DNA from: Janthinobacterium sp. PC23-8 | Lineage (GTDB): Bacteria; Pseudomonadota; Gammaproteobacteria; Burkholderiales; Burkholderiaceae_D | Direction of reading: 5' to 3' | DNA length: 64,000 nt | Assembly: GCF_002250505.1 (NCBI RefSeq) | Contig: NZ_NJGY01000001.1 | Span: 3,349,230 to 3,413,229 of the forward strand | In this document: piece by piece, positions 1 through 8,498 of the stretch | How positions within the stretch are numbered: position 1 is the first letter of the stretch | Layout: each line of letters opens with the position of its first letter | The notes under the pieces: generated by a model | The model's database searches: none | What the model was told of the DNA's origin: nothing | Seen by the model: only the letters and a program-made list of their open reading frames with translations | Position numbers and translations under genes: made by a program

Positions 1-43
1 CACCCAGTGCCAGCCTGTGCTTGCAGGTAATTTTTCCATGTTC

Positions 44-1000
44 TTAAAACAGTTCCGGTGCGGGTGTGGCGATGCGTTCGCGCAAGATACGTTCAAAATG
101 CGCGGGATCGTGGGGTGTCAGCATTTCGGCTTCGCGCGGCTGGTAGTAATCGTACAGGCGCGACAGCCAGAAGCGCAGCGCGGCTGCGCGCAGCAGCGGC
201 TGCCATGCCGTGTGTTCTTCGTTGCCAAAGGGGCGCACGGCCTGGTAGGCATCGAGCAGGGCACGTACGCGCGCGACGTCGAGTTTGCCGGTAGGCAAAT
301 CGATGCACCAGTCGTTGACGGTGACGGCCACGTCGAACAGCCAGGTGTCGCAGCCGGCAAAGTAAAAATCGAAAAAGCCTGTCAGTTGTTCGCCGTCGAA
401 CATCACGTTGTTGCGGAACAGGTCGGCATGCACGGGGCCGCGCGGCAAGGCTTTGTAGGTGGCGCAGGCGGCAAAGGCGTCCTGGAAATGAATCTCGGCG
501 CGCAGCAAATGCGCGTTCGCGTCGTCCAGGTGCGGCAAGACCAGCGGCGTGGTGGCGTTCCACCAGTCCAGGCCGCGCAGGTTCGGTTGTTGCAGCGGAA
601 AATCCTGCGCCGCCAGGTGCATTTTCGCCAGCATGGCGCCAACGGCCGCGCAGTGGACCGCTTGCGGTTCCATTTGCGATTGACCATCGAGTTTGCTGAC
701 GATGGCGGCCGGCTTGCCTTGCAAGGCGGACACCAGTTCGCCGTCGGCGTTCGGAATCGGCGCCGGCACCAGCACGCCGCGCTCGGCCAGGTGGCGCATC
801 AGTTGCAGATAGAACGGCAATTGCTCGAAGCTCAGGTTTTCAAAAATCGTCAGCACATATTCGCCGCGTTCGGTGCTGAGGAAAAAATTGCTGTTTTCAA
901 TGCCGGAAGCGATGCCCTTGAGTGCCAGAGGTTTGCCGAGGGGAAATTGCTTGATCCACTGGCCGAGATCGTCCAGGTTGAGCGCGGTAAAAACTGCCAT
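44..1000 (-). CDS. thrB: Homoserine kinase, type II (aminoglycoside-phosphotransferase fold)
   Basis: Phosphorylates homoserine to O-phosphohomoserine in cytoplasmic threonine biosynthesis. The 318-residue length fits the ThrB type II family. The kinase catalytic loop is visible as HADLFRNN at residues 191-198 (H191, D193, N198), followed by the metal-binding DFYFAG segment at 211-216, and the N-terminal lobe contains the GIENSNFF glycine-loop region near 33-40. It lies downstream of the DUF2782 gene on the same strand, but an intrinsic terminator sits between them, so it probably has some promoter activity of its own. The start ATG (1000) has no strong Shine-Dalgarno. This is a different fold from the GHMP-type ThrB of E. 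coli. Confidence 0.93.
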   Translation of the reverse strand: MAVFTALNLDDLGQWIKQFPLGKPLALKGIASGIENSNFFLSTERGEYVLTIFENLSFEQLPFYLQLMRHLAERGVLVPAPIPNADGELVSALQGKPAAIVSKLDGQSQMEPQAVHCAAVGAMLAKMHLAAQDFPLQQPNLRGLDWWNATTPLVLPHLDDANAHLLRAEIHFQDAFAACATYKALPRGPVHADLFRNNVMFDGEQLTGFFDFYFAGCDTWLFDVAVTVNDWCIDLPTGKLDVARVRALLDAYQAVRPFGNEEHTAWQPLLRAAALRFWLSRLYDYYQPREAEMLTPHDPAHFERILRERIATPAPELF

Positions 1001-1026
1001 GGGAAAGAGATCAGATCAAAAAGGTC

Positions 1027-1054
1027 AAAAAAAAACCGTCTGCCCTGCGGACGG
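1027..1054 (-). terminator. Intrinsic terminator after the DUF2782 gene
   Basis: On the minus strand a 7-bp stem (1036-1054 on the plus strand, CCGTCTG paired across a CCCTG loop, with one T-G wobble) is followed by nine consecutive T (plus-strand A-run 1027-1035). It lies between the DUF2782 stop at 1083 and the thrB start at 1000, so it would end or attenuate read-through into thrB. Confidence 0.8.
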
Positions 1055-1082
1055 CCGGGGCAGTGCGGTGAGGAAGGCTTGC

Positions 1083-1484
1083 TTACTTGGCTGGTGGCGC
1101 TGGCGGTGCGGGAGTGTCGTCGCTGGCCTCATCATCGCGCTGTTTCTGTTTTTTCTTGCCCAGGTCAAACTCCATCACCTTCCATTGCGGGCCGCGCAGG
1201 GCGCTGCCGTGGGCCTGGTCGCTGCCTGCCGACGGCTTCATGTAATAGGTGCTGCCACCCGAGGTCACTTTCACTTCGGACGTGACGCCATTTTCGCGCT
1301 TTTCCGTGATCTGCCGGGCCGGCGCTGCCGGAGTGACGGTAATGGGGGCTTCGCCCATTTCCTCGATACGTTCCAGCCGCGGTGGCGCATCGCTGGGTTT
1401 CGGTGGCGTCTGGGCGCTGGCGATCGCCGACACGGCCAGCAGGGGCAGGGCCAGGAGTTGCCAGAGAGTGGAGGTAGGCATCAT
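1083..1484 (-). CDS. DUF2782 domain protein, probably exported
   Basis: A small protein of about 133 residues. It starts MMPTSTLWQLLALPLL with a hydrophobic signal-peptide-like segment ending near ASAQ, so it is probably periplasmic. The body contains a proline-rich linker, then a conserved-looking core (ITEKRENGVTSEVKV, TYYMKPS, WKVMEFDLGKK) that I associate with DUF2782, and a Lys/Asp/Pro-rich tail. The frame is open further upstream to 1748, but I place the start at 1484 (or the next ATG at 1481) because the signal peptide begins there. The function of the family is not known to me. It is divergent from polA and upstream of thrB, an arrangement common in Burkholderiales. Confidence 0.75.
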   Translation of the reverse strand: MMPTSTLWQLLALPLLAVSAIASAQTPPKPSDAPPRLERIEEMGEAPITVTPAAPARQITEKRENGVTSEVKVTSGGSTYYMKPSAGSDQAHGSALRGPQWKVMEFDLGKKKQKQRDDEASDDTPAPPAPPAK

Positions 1485-1765
1485 GATGGGGTCGCTTCCA
1501 AGTGTGACTGTGGCGTGACGCCGCAGTGGACAGGCTGTCAATAAGCCGTTGTTATCTATGGGGCATTGTAACAAACTGGTAAGCGATGCTGTTTTAAATG
1601 CGGAGAAATAACCGAGCGCGCCGGCACGCCGGGCCACACAGGCAAAAACGGCGCTGCGCACGCCAGGCAATGCGGCCGCAAACTCTGCGATAATTGAACG
1701 ATATTCCACCCGCCCGCCCCCTGTTTTCCTCTGGCAGGCGCGGCTCACCTTATTTTATTGGCATT

Positions 1766-4537
1766 ATGCAAAACACCCTGCTGTTAGTCGACGGTTCCAG
1801 TTACCTTTATCGCGCCTTCCACGCGCTGCCCGACCTGCGCAGCCCGGACGGCCACCCCACCGGCGCCATGCACGGCATGGTCACCATGCTGCGCCGCCTG
1901 CGCGCCGACTATCCGGCCGCCTACATCGCCTGCGTGTTCGATGCCAAAGGCAAGACTTTCCGCGACGATATGTATCCTGAATACAAGGCCACGCGCGCCT
2001 CCATGCCGGATGACCTGCGCCTGCAGATCGAGCCGATCCATGAAGCCGTAAAAGCCATGGGCTGGCCCATCCTGATGGTCGATGGGGTGGAGGCCGATGA
2101 CGTGATCGGTACCCTGGCTGTGCAGGCCGCTGGCGCCGGCATGAACGTGGTGGTGTCGACCGGCGACAAGGACCTGGCGCAACTGGTCAACAGCCAGGTC
2201 ACGTTGATCAATACCATGAGCAATGAAAAGCTCGACGAAGCGGCCGTGCTGGCCAAGTTCGGCGTGCCGCCGAACCGCATCATCGATTACCTGTCCCTGA
2301 TCGGCGATACGGTCGACAATGTGCCGGGCGTGTCGAAATGCGGACCGAAGACGGCCGTCAAATGGCTGACTCTGTACGACAGCCTGGAAGGCGTGATGGA
2401 AAACGCCGCCAGCGTTGGCGGCGCCGTCGGCGAGAACCTGCGCACGGCGCTGCCATGGCTGCCGCAGGCGCGCGCCCTGATCACCGTCAAAACCGATTGC
2501 GATCTGTCCGGCCACATGACGACGATTGCCGACTCGCTGGTGGCGAAACACGAAGACCGCGACGCGCTGCTGGCGTTTTTCAACCGCTATGGCTTCAAGG
2601 CGCTGCTGCGCGAACTCGGTGGCGCGCCGCCGCCGATGTCGCCGGTGGGCGCGCCTGCGGTTCCGGGTACTGCCGTCAATACGACGGGCGACATGTTTGC
2701 CGATGCCGGGCTTGCGTCTGCTACGGCGCCCGAGGCCATCTATGAAACCGTGCTGACCGACGAGCAGCTCGATAAATGGATCGCCCTGATCGATGCGGCG
2801 CCGCTCACCGCCGTCGATACGGAAACCACTTCATTGGAGCCGATGACGGCGCAGCTGGTCGGCATTTCCTTGTCGGTGGCCGAGCACGCCGCCTGCTATA
2901 TTCCGCTGGCCCACGATTACGCGGGCGCGCCGGACCAGCTGTCGCGCCAGCATGTGCTCGACAGATTGCGGCCATGGCTGGAAGACCCACATAAACCGAA
3001 GCTGGGCCAGAACCTCAAATACGACAGCCATATTTTCGCCAACCATGGCGTGATTCTGCGCGGCATCGTGCACGATACCTTGCTCGAATCCTATGTATTC
3101 GAGTCGCACAAGAAACACGACATGGACGGCATGGCGCTGCGCCACCTGAACTACACGACCATTGCGTTCGAGGACGTGTGCGGCAAGGGCGCCAAGCAGA
3201 TCACCTTCAACCAGGTGGAAGTGGGGCAGGCAGCCCGCTATGCGGCTGAGGACGCCGATATCACCTTGCGATTGCACAACGCCATCTGGGGCAATGTGGC
3301 CAATGACGAAAAGCTGACCTTTATCTACGAAAAGATCGAGCTGCCGACGGCGCAGGTACTGCAAAAGATCGAGCGCAATGGCGTGCTGATCGATGATGCG
3401 CTGCTCAATGTGCAGTCGGCCGAACTGGCCGTGAAAATCCTCGAACTGGAAAAGAAAGCCTATGAGCTGGCCGAGCAGCCCTTCAACCTCGGTTCGCCCA
3501 AGCAGATCGGCGAAATCTTCTTCGAGAAACTGAAACTGCCGGTGATCAAGAAGACCCCGACCGGCGCGCCGTCGACCGACGAGGAAGTATTGCAAAAGCT
3601 GGCCGAGGATTATCCGCTGCCCAAGGTGCTGCTCGAATACCGCGGCATGGCCAAGCTGAAGTCGACCTATACCGACAAACTGCCGAAGATGATCAACCTC
3701 GCCACCGGCCGCGTGCATACCAATTATGCACAGGCCGTGGCCGTGACGGGGCGCCTGGCGTCGAACGATCCGAATTTGCAGAATATCCCGATCCGCAGCG
3801 CCGAAGGCCGGCGCATCCGCGAAGCCTTTATTGCGCCGCCGGGCAGCAGCATCGTCTCGGCCGACTATTCGCAGATCGAACTGCGCATCATGGCGCATAT
3901 CTCGGGCGACGCGGCGATGCTGCGCGCCTTTGCCGACGGCATCGACATTCACCGCGCCACGGCGGCCGAGATCTTCGGCGTGCCGGCCGCCGAAGTGCAA
4001 AGCGAGCAGCGCCGCTACGCCAAGGTGATTAACTTCGGGCTGATTTACGGCATGAGCGCGTTTGGCCTGGCGGGCAACCTGGGCGTGGACCGCACGGCCG
4101 CGCAAAGCTATATCGACCGCTATTTCGCGCGTTTTTCGGGCGTAAAACAATATATGGAAGACACGCGCCAGCAAGCCAAGGCGCGCGGCTACGTGGAAAC
4201 CGTGTTTGGCCGCCGCCTGTGGTTGCCGGAAATCAATTCGCCGAACGGCCCGCGCCGCCAGGGCGCCGAACGGGCCGCCATCAATGCGCCGATGCAAGGC
4301 ACGGCTGCCGACCTGATCAAGCTGGCCATGATCGCCGTGCAGGACTGGCTGGAGCGCGATGGCCTGCAAACGAAGATGATCATGCAGGTACACGATGAAC
4401 TGGTGCTGGAAGTGCCGGACGCCGAGCTGGAGCTGGTCAAGCGCAAGCTGCCCGAGCTGATGGCCGGCGTGGCCGAGCTGAAAGTGCCGCTGACGGCCGA
4501 AGTAGGCGTGGGCAAGAACTGGGACGAAGCGCATTAA
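1766..4537 (+). CDS. polA: DNA polymerase I
   Basis: Repair and Okazaki-fragment-processing polymerase of 923 residues, full length. Three domains are visible. The N-terminal 5'-3' exonuclease starts with LLLVDGSSYLYRAFHA and has GVEADDVIGTLA and STGDKDLAQLV. The 3'-5' proofreading domain keeps the DxE motif (D351, E353 in VDTETTSLEP). The family A polymerase domain has DYSQIELRI with D700 and VHDELVLEV with D877, equivalent to the two metal-binding aspartates of E. coli Pol I. The frame is open further upstream (from 1694), but the conserved N-terminus begins at the ATG at 1766. Proofreading therefore looks intact, unlike in several Gram-positive PolA proteins. Confidence 0.98.
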   Translation: MQNTLLLVDGSSYLYRAFHALPDLRSPDGHPTGAMHGMVTMLRRLRADYPAAYIACVFDAKGKTFRDDMYPEYKATRASMPDDLRLQIEPIHEAVKAMGWPILMVDGVEADDVIGTLAVQAAGAGMNVVVSTGDKDLAQLVNSQVTLINTMSNEKLDEAAVLAKFGVPPNRIIDYLSLIGDTVDNVPGVSKCGPKTAVKWLTLYDSLEGVMENAASVGGAVGENLRTALPWLPQARALITVKTDCDLSGHMTTIADSLVAKHEDRDALLAFFNRYGFKALLRELGGAPPPMSPVGAPAVPGTAVNTTGDMFADAGLASATAPEAIYETVLTDEQLDKWIALIDAAPLTAVDTETTSLEPMTAQLVGISLSVAEHAACYIPLAHDYAGAPDQLSRQHVLDRLRPWLEDPHKPKLGQNLKYDSHIFANHGVILRGIVHDTLLESYVFESHKKHDMDGMALRHLNYTTIAFEDVCGKGAKQITFNQVEVGQAARYAAEDADITLRLHNAIWGNVANDEKLTFIYEKIELPTAQVLQKIERNGVLIDDALLNVQSAELAVKILELEKKAYELAEQPFNLGSPKQIGEIFFEKLKLPVIKKTPTGAPSTDEEVLQKLAEDYPLPKVLLEYRGMAKLKSTYTDKLPKMINLATGRVHTNYAQAVAVTGRLASNDPNLQNIPIRSAEGRRIREAFIAPPGSSIVSADYSQIELRIMAHISGDAAMLRAFADGIDIHRATAAEIFGVPAAEVQSEQRRYAKVINFGLIYGMSAFGLAGNLGVDRTAAQSYIDRYFARFSGVKQYMEDTRQQAKARGYVETVFGRRLWLPEINSPNGPRRQGAERAAINAPMQGTAADLIKLAMIAVQDWLERDGLQTKMIMQVHDELVLEVPDAELELVKRKLPELMAGVAELKVPLTAEVGVGKNWDEAH

Positions 4538-4584
4538 TTGCCTTGCAGTAATTCCTTTCAACGCAAGACCTTCAGGAGAACCGC

Positions 4585-5469
4585 ATGAAAGACATGATTG
4601 CCGATATGGAAAGTCTGCTGGGCCAGAGCACGCTGGCGGGGCCGGATGGCCGGCGTGGTTTCCTGAAGGTGGCCCTGGGCACGGGCTTTGCCGTGGCCGT
4701 GCTGCCGGTGGTGGCGCAAAACGTCATCAAGACCGATGGTGCGGGCCTTATTTCCGGCACCGTCATGGTCAAAGTCGACGGCCAGGATGTGCCTGTCTAC
4801 GCCTCCCAGCCTGAAGGCAAGACCGGCCTGCCCGTGATCCTGGTGATTTCCGAGATCTTCGGCGTGCACGAGCATATCGCCGACATGGCGCGCCGCTTTG
4901 CCAGGCAGGGCTACCTGGCGCTGGCGCCCGACCTGTTCGTGCGCCAGGGCGACGCCACCAAGGTGGCCAGCATTCCCGAACTGATGAAAAACATCGTCGG
5001 CAAGACGCCCGATGCGCAGGTGATGAGCGACCTCGACGCCATCGTCGCCTGGGCCAGGCAAAACGGCGGCGATACCACGCGCCTGGGCATCACCGGTTTT
5101 TGCTGGGGCGGGCGCGTCACCTGGCTGTATGCGGCGCACAACCCGGCCGTGAAGGCGGGCGTGGCCTGGTATGGCCGCCTGGTCGGCGAATCGACGCCGA
5201 TCACGCCGCAGCACCCGGTCGATATCGCGCCAACCTTGACCGCGCCCGTGCTGGGCTTGTACGGCGGCAAGGACACGGGCATCCCGCAAGAATCGATCGA
5301 GAAGATGAAAGCGGCGCTGGCCAAGGGCGCCAGCAAATCCGAATTCGTGGTCTATCCCGACTCAGGCCACGCCTTCAACGCCGACTACCGCCCCAGCTAT
5401 GTGGCGGCCGACGCGAGGGATGGGTACGCCCGATGCCTGGCCTGGTTCAAGGCGCATGGCGTGGTGTAA
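4585..5469 (+). CDS. Dienelactone hydrolase family protein with Tat-like signal
   Basis: Alpha/beta hydrolase of 294 residues. The catalytic triad of the dienelactone hydrolase family is present: nucleophile C173 in GFCWGG, D230 in GGKDTGIP and H262 in SGHAF. Residues 23-45 carry a twin-arginine pattern (GRRGFLKVALG followed by a hydrophobic stretch ending VVAQ), so the enzyme is probably exported folded by the Tat pathway. A good ribosome site (AGGAGA) precedes the ATG. It starts 47 nt after polA and could be co-transcribed. The actual substrate is unknown; no chlorocatechol or other aromatic-degradation genes are nearby. Confidence 0.88.
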   Translation: MKDMIADMESLLGQSTLAGPDGRRGFLKVALGTGFAVAVLPVVAQNVIKTDGAGLISGTVMVKVDGQDVPVYASQPEGKTGLPVILVISEIFGVHEHIADMARRFARQGYLALAPDLFVRQGDATKVASIPELMKNIVGKTPDAQVMSDLDAIVAWARQNGGDTTRLGITGFCWGGRVTWLYAAHNPAVKAGVAWYGRLVGESTPITPQHPVDIAPTLTAPVLGLYGGKDTGIPQESIEKMKAALAKGASKSEFVVYPDSGHAFNADYRPSYVAADARDGYARCLAWFKAHGVV

Positions 5470-5562
5470 TTAATATCCCTGCGGCATCTTTCCTGACTGA
5501 TCCAGCAAGGCGAGCCGGGCAGCAAACGCCCGGTTCGTTCGCCAATGCAGTACAATTGCATC

Positions 5563-5666
5563 TTGGAACGCACCACGCCGCCGCCAAGGTTGCATCATCC
5601 ACAACAAGCAATACCGTACTGAGCCGCTTCCAGCACAGGGGGCGCCAGTATCCTGGCGCCCCTTTT
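5563..5666 (+). ncRNA. Possible small RNA or attenuated leader before the ZIP transporter
   Basis: A TACAAT -10-like box at 5551-5556 could start a transcript near 5563 that ends at the strong terminator hairpin at 5639-5666, giving an RNA of about 105 nt. It would contain a 5-bp stem (CTTGG/CCAAG, 5562-5566 with 5584-5588) and an unpaired A/C-rich stretch. No convincing -35 box was found. It may instead be a 5' leader that reads through into the ZIP gene, whose ribosome site begins directly after the T-run. It matches no RNA family I recognise. Confidence 0.3.
5639..5666 (+). terminator. Perfect 10-bp hairpin plus TTTT directly before the ZIP gene
   Basis: GGGGCGCCAG (5639-5648) pairs perfectly with CTGGCGCCCC (5653-5662) across a TATC loop, and TTTT follows. 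The next four bases are GAGG, the likely ribosome site of the metal transporter. The hairpin could therefore end upstream transcription (dienelactone hydrolase) or act as a switch for the transporter. Confidence 0.75.
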
Positions 5667-5703
5667 GAGGTAAGAAATCATCGATCCCGTCCTTTTATCC
5701 ATT

Positions 5704-6459
5704 TTGCTCGCGACCACGATCGCGGGTGTGTTCAGCATTACAGCGGCGGCGATTTTCTCGTTTGCATTCTTGTCCAAGGTGGTCGAACGCATGGTCAGCC
5801 TGTCGGTCGGCATCATGCTGTCGACTTCGCTGCTGCACGCCTTGCCCGAGGCGTTCGAGTCGCAGGCCGATCCGCGCAGCCTGTTCGCGACCTTGCTGGC
5901 CGGCCTGCTGGCGTTTTTCATGCTGGAAAAATTTGCCATCCTGCGCCATTCGCACCACCACGAAGGCGATGGTCACCACCATGCGCACGGTCACGACAAG
6001 CACGAAGCGGGCAGGGCCGGCTGGATGATACTGGTGGGCGACGGCATGCACAATTTCACGGACGGCATCCTGATCGCCGCCGCCTTTCTGGCCGACCCGA
6101 AGCTGGGCCTGGTGACGGGCCTGGCCATTATCGCGCATGAGATCCCGCAGGAAATCGGCGACTTCATCGTGCTGCTCAACGCCGGCTTTTCGCGCGTGCG
6201 CGCCTTTGTCTTCAACCTGCTGTGCAGCCTGATGGCGGTGGCCGGCGGCCTCCTGGGTTACTTCACGCTGGACCGCGCCAGCAGCCTGATTCCCTATGTG
6301 CTGGTGTTCGCGTCGTCCGGCTTCATCTATATCGCGCTCAGTGACCTGATGCCGCAGATGCAGCGCCGCTCGACCCTGCGCGAAACCATTCCACAAGTGC
6401 TGTTGATCGCGCTGGGCGTGGGCATCGTGCTGTTCCTGACGCGCCACCGCTCACATTGA
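5704..6459 (+). CDS. ZIP family divalent metal (zinc) transporter
   Basis: Inner-membrane metal importer with about eight helices. The helix 4 motif HNFTDG and helix 5 motif HEIPQE, which form the metal site, are intact. A His-rich cytoplasmic loop (HSHHH, GHHHAHGHDKH) sits between helices 3 and 4, as is usual. The start is doubtful. The first standard start codon in frame is TTG at 5704, but it has no ribosome site and cuts into helix 1. Upstream, GAGG (5667-5670) is followed six bases later by ATC ATC GAT CCC in the same frame, which would read (M)IDPVLLSILL if the first ATC (5677) were a start codon. An in-frame TAA at 5671 excludes anything further upstream. Confidence 0.9.
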   Translation: MLATTIAGVFSITAAAIFSFAFLSKVVERMVSLSVGIMLSTSLLHALPEAFESQADPRSLFATLLAGLLAFFMLEKFAILRHSHHHEGDGHHHAHGHDKHEAGRAGWMILVGDGMHNFTDGILIAAAFLADPKLGLVTGLAIIAHEIPQEIGDFIVLLNAGFSRVRAFVFNLLCSLMAVAGGLLGYFTLDRASSLIPYVLVFASSGFIYIALSDLMPQMQRRSTLRETIPQVLLIALGVGIVLFLTRHRSH

Positions 6460-6526
6460 AGCTATGGAAATCGTGGATTGGATGGGGTACGATTTAGCAC
6501 TTCATAAAGCTCCGATCCTACTGAAG

Positions 6527-6532
6527 TATAAT
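6527..6532 (+). promoter_or_regulatory. Consensus -10 box before the AT-rich gene pair
   Basis: An exact TATAAT lies about 95 nt upstream of the small accessory gene at 6626. No good -35 hexamer is present at 16-18 nt (the sequence there is ATAAAG). The call rests on the -10 box and position alone. Confidence 0.3.
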
Positions 6533-6625
6533 ACTCTGTTGTCATGCCAAGCTGTGGTGTCGCCCTCTACCTCAGTCATGCAACGTGCTTGATAATTGAG
6601 GGTGTGCAACGACAGGCGGTTGTTG

Positions 6626-7021
6626 ATGGCAGATGATACACAATGGCAGTACGATCCAGCTGAACATAGAAAAAAACATTGTTGGAATAAGCCAGATGCT
6701 GATTTTGTACGAAGTGGGTCGCATATCCACGGGAAATGTCCTAATACATTGTCGAAGGAAACTGCTCAAGTTCTTCTTGTTGGAGCAATCTCTGAAACGA
6801 CTGAAGCCGATACTATTCAGCCTAAAAAATTGTGGACCGTACATGAAGGCGTTATCTATGAAGCCGTCCCCACGCGACTTGGTGCCTATCACGGGTATCC
6901 TTGGTGCGCACGTCCGGGCATGAATCGATTGCCGCGACAAGTGATTAGGGAATTAACGCAAATGGCTGAGAAAAAAGGTTGTTTGCGCGAGTTTAAGGAC
7001 TGGATAAAAAAGCATGGTTGA
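6626..7021 (+). CDS. Unknown small protein, partner of the downstream metalloprotease
   Basis: I do not recognise this 131-residue protein. It is soluble and rich in His, Lys and Cys. H14, H18, C19, H33, H35 and C38 cluster in the first 40 residues and could bind a metal. A short middle part reads LWTVHEGVIYEAVPT and the C-terminus is basic and helical. The frame is open to a TTG at 6596, but the ATG at 6626 with AGGCGG upstream is the better start. Its last 8 nt overlap the ATG of the ImmA-like gene, which indicates translational coupling and a joint function. Base composition is clearly more AT-rich than the flanking genes, consistent with horizontal transfer. Confidence 0.7.
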   Translation: MADDTQWQYDPAEHRKKHCWNKPDADFVRSGSHIHGKCPNTLSKETAQVLLVGAISETTEADTIQPKKLWTVHEGVIYEAVPTRLGAYHGYPWCARPGMNRLPRQVIRELTQMAEKKGCLREFKDWIKKHG

Positions 7022-8498
7022 TATCGATTCTGTATTGCACTTTAATTTTGTTCCCGCTGACGATTTGCGCGAGCGGGCCGACGGCTATGGAGCGGGCACG
7101 CTATTTTTGGACGGTGCTCCTTTTTGGTTTTCGAATTCGCCAGTCTTTCCACAACCTGTAGAGTGGACATGGGTAGATTTTTTAGAGCATCTGGCTTTTA
7201 CATGGCCGGCACTGATGGTAGAGCAAACATATCCTTTTGAGTGGTTAAATAAGGTAACGTCTCATCCTGGCGAAATGTGGGATAAGGCGGAATTGCGCTG
7301 GTCTCGGCAGGGTGATGCCATCGCTGACGTTGAAGAACCAATACTTTATGCATTCCATAATCGGCATAACCTTTCCGCTGGTTGGAAAGGAATAGGTATG
7401 CCTGGTCTTTATTGGCTAAGGGTGGGCAAAAGTGTATGGCTTTCTCCTGAAGGTGGTGCGCCGATTCGTGCCGATTTTAATGCTTGTATGCGCAGTTTGG
7501 AACAAATAGGTAATCAACTGGCCACCTCGTTTTCTGAGTCGAATAATCAGCGTGTGGTTGCTGCAGTATCGGATTGGAATAAAAGGCAGGAATTCATATT
7601 GAATTCTTTCTTTAATTTTTCTACTGGTTTGACTGATGATGAGTTGGTGGTGATTGAGCAGGGTTCCGTAAGGGCTGAATTTTGGGGTGTTTCGAATTTA
7701 AGTGGAAGTAGCTGGGAGGCAGTGGCGGCAAATGATAATGAGTTACTGGCAGCGGCTCGCATGACAAAAGGTATTCTCTCATCGTCCGCCACTGCGGAGC
7801 TCATAAAAACCATTCGGCAAGTACCTAAAATAAACTCTCCAGAACTTGATGAATTGGGCAGGCGCGCTGTGCAATATCTCAGAAACTCTGAATCGTTCTA
7901 CGCTCATGAGGCAGGCTATCGACTGGCAGAGTGGCTTCGAAAAGAATTCGCGCTGCGTGAATTTGAGGCATTTGATGTTGAAAGTCATTTGTTGAACTTT
8001 GGAATTCCTAAAGTTTTTGCCAAATTCGGTTCTGGCCATATTGAAGCGATGGCCTGTTACGGACAGCATGGTCCGTGCATCATAATTAACGATGACAGAC
8101 CTTATCCTGACAATAATCAACGTCTCAGAATGACCTTGGCCCACGAGCTTTGTCATTTTTTAATTGATAGACATGCGGCGCTGCCAGTTGCTGAAGTATT
8201 GGGTGGATGTGTTGATTTATATGTCGAAAGGCGTGCGAACGCATTTGCTGCTGAATTATTGTTGCCTAGAGTATCTGTTGCATGGGCGCGAGATCAAGTC
8301 GGCACCAATCTGGTCGAAATTGTAGGTCTGCTTCAAAGCAGGTTTGAAGTAAGTAAAACAGTAGCTTGTGCTCAGATATTTAATAGCCCGGTTTTCACTC
8401 ATTTATCAAGAAATGAGCAGGAATACATACAGAACAGAATTTATAAATTGGTCAGCCTGAAGTTTGTGGATGAAAAAATAATATCAGGGATAGTTTAG
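7014..8498 (+). CDS. ImmA/IrrE-like metallopeptidase with a large unknown N-terminal region
   Basis: A 494-residue protein. The C-terminal third is an ImmA/IrrE-type zinc peptidase domain: HELCH at residues 377-381 (HExxH) and VERRANAFAAELLLP at 404-418, which supplies the downstream acidic ligand. Classical ImmA and IrrE proteins cleave a repressor (phage ICEBs1 ImmR, DdrO), usually an XRE-type partner. Here no helix-turn-helix gene is adjacent. The partner is instead the small protein at 6626, which overlaps by 8 nt. The first 330 residues resemble nothing I know. AT-rich codon usage marks it as accessory DNA inserted between the ZIP transporter and the sulfurtransferase. A role in defence, stress response or toxin-antitoxin control is inference only. 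Confidence 0.8.
   Translation: MVDIDSVLHFNFVPADDLRERADGYGAGTLFLDGAPFWFSNSPVFPQPVEWTWVDFLEHLAFTWPALMVEQTYPFEWLNKVTSHPGEMWDKAELRWSRQGDAIADVEEPILYAFHNRHNLSAGWKGIGMPGLYWLRVGKSVWLSPEGGAPIRADFNACMRSLEQIGNQLATSFSESNNQRVVAAVSDWNKRQEFILNSFFNFSTGLTDDELVVIEQGSVRAEFWGVSNLSGSSWEAVAANDNELLAAARMTKGILSSSATAELIKTIRQVPKINSPELDELGRRAVQYLRNSESFYAHEAGYRLAEWLRKEFALREFEAFDVESHLLNFGIPKVFAKFGSGHIEAMACYGQHGPCIIINDDRPYPDNNQRLRMTLAHELCHFLIDRHAALPVAEVLGGCVDLYVERRANAFAAELLLPRVSVAWARDQVGTNLVEIVGLLQSRFEVSKTVACAQIFNSPVFTHLSRNEQEYIQNRIYKLVSLKFVDEKIISGIV

Noticed and set aside
2831..4561. Long minus-strand open frame (576 codons) opposite polA
   Set aside because: Antisense to a conserved gene with clear motifs; its translation is His/Gln/Arg-rich in the manner of GC-rich shadow frames and shows no family motif.
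5470..5676. Known manganese or nickel/cobalt riboswitch before the ZIP gene
   Set aside because: I looked for the conserved elements of yybP-ykoY and czcD type riboswitches and did not see them.
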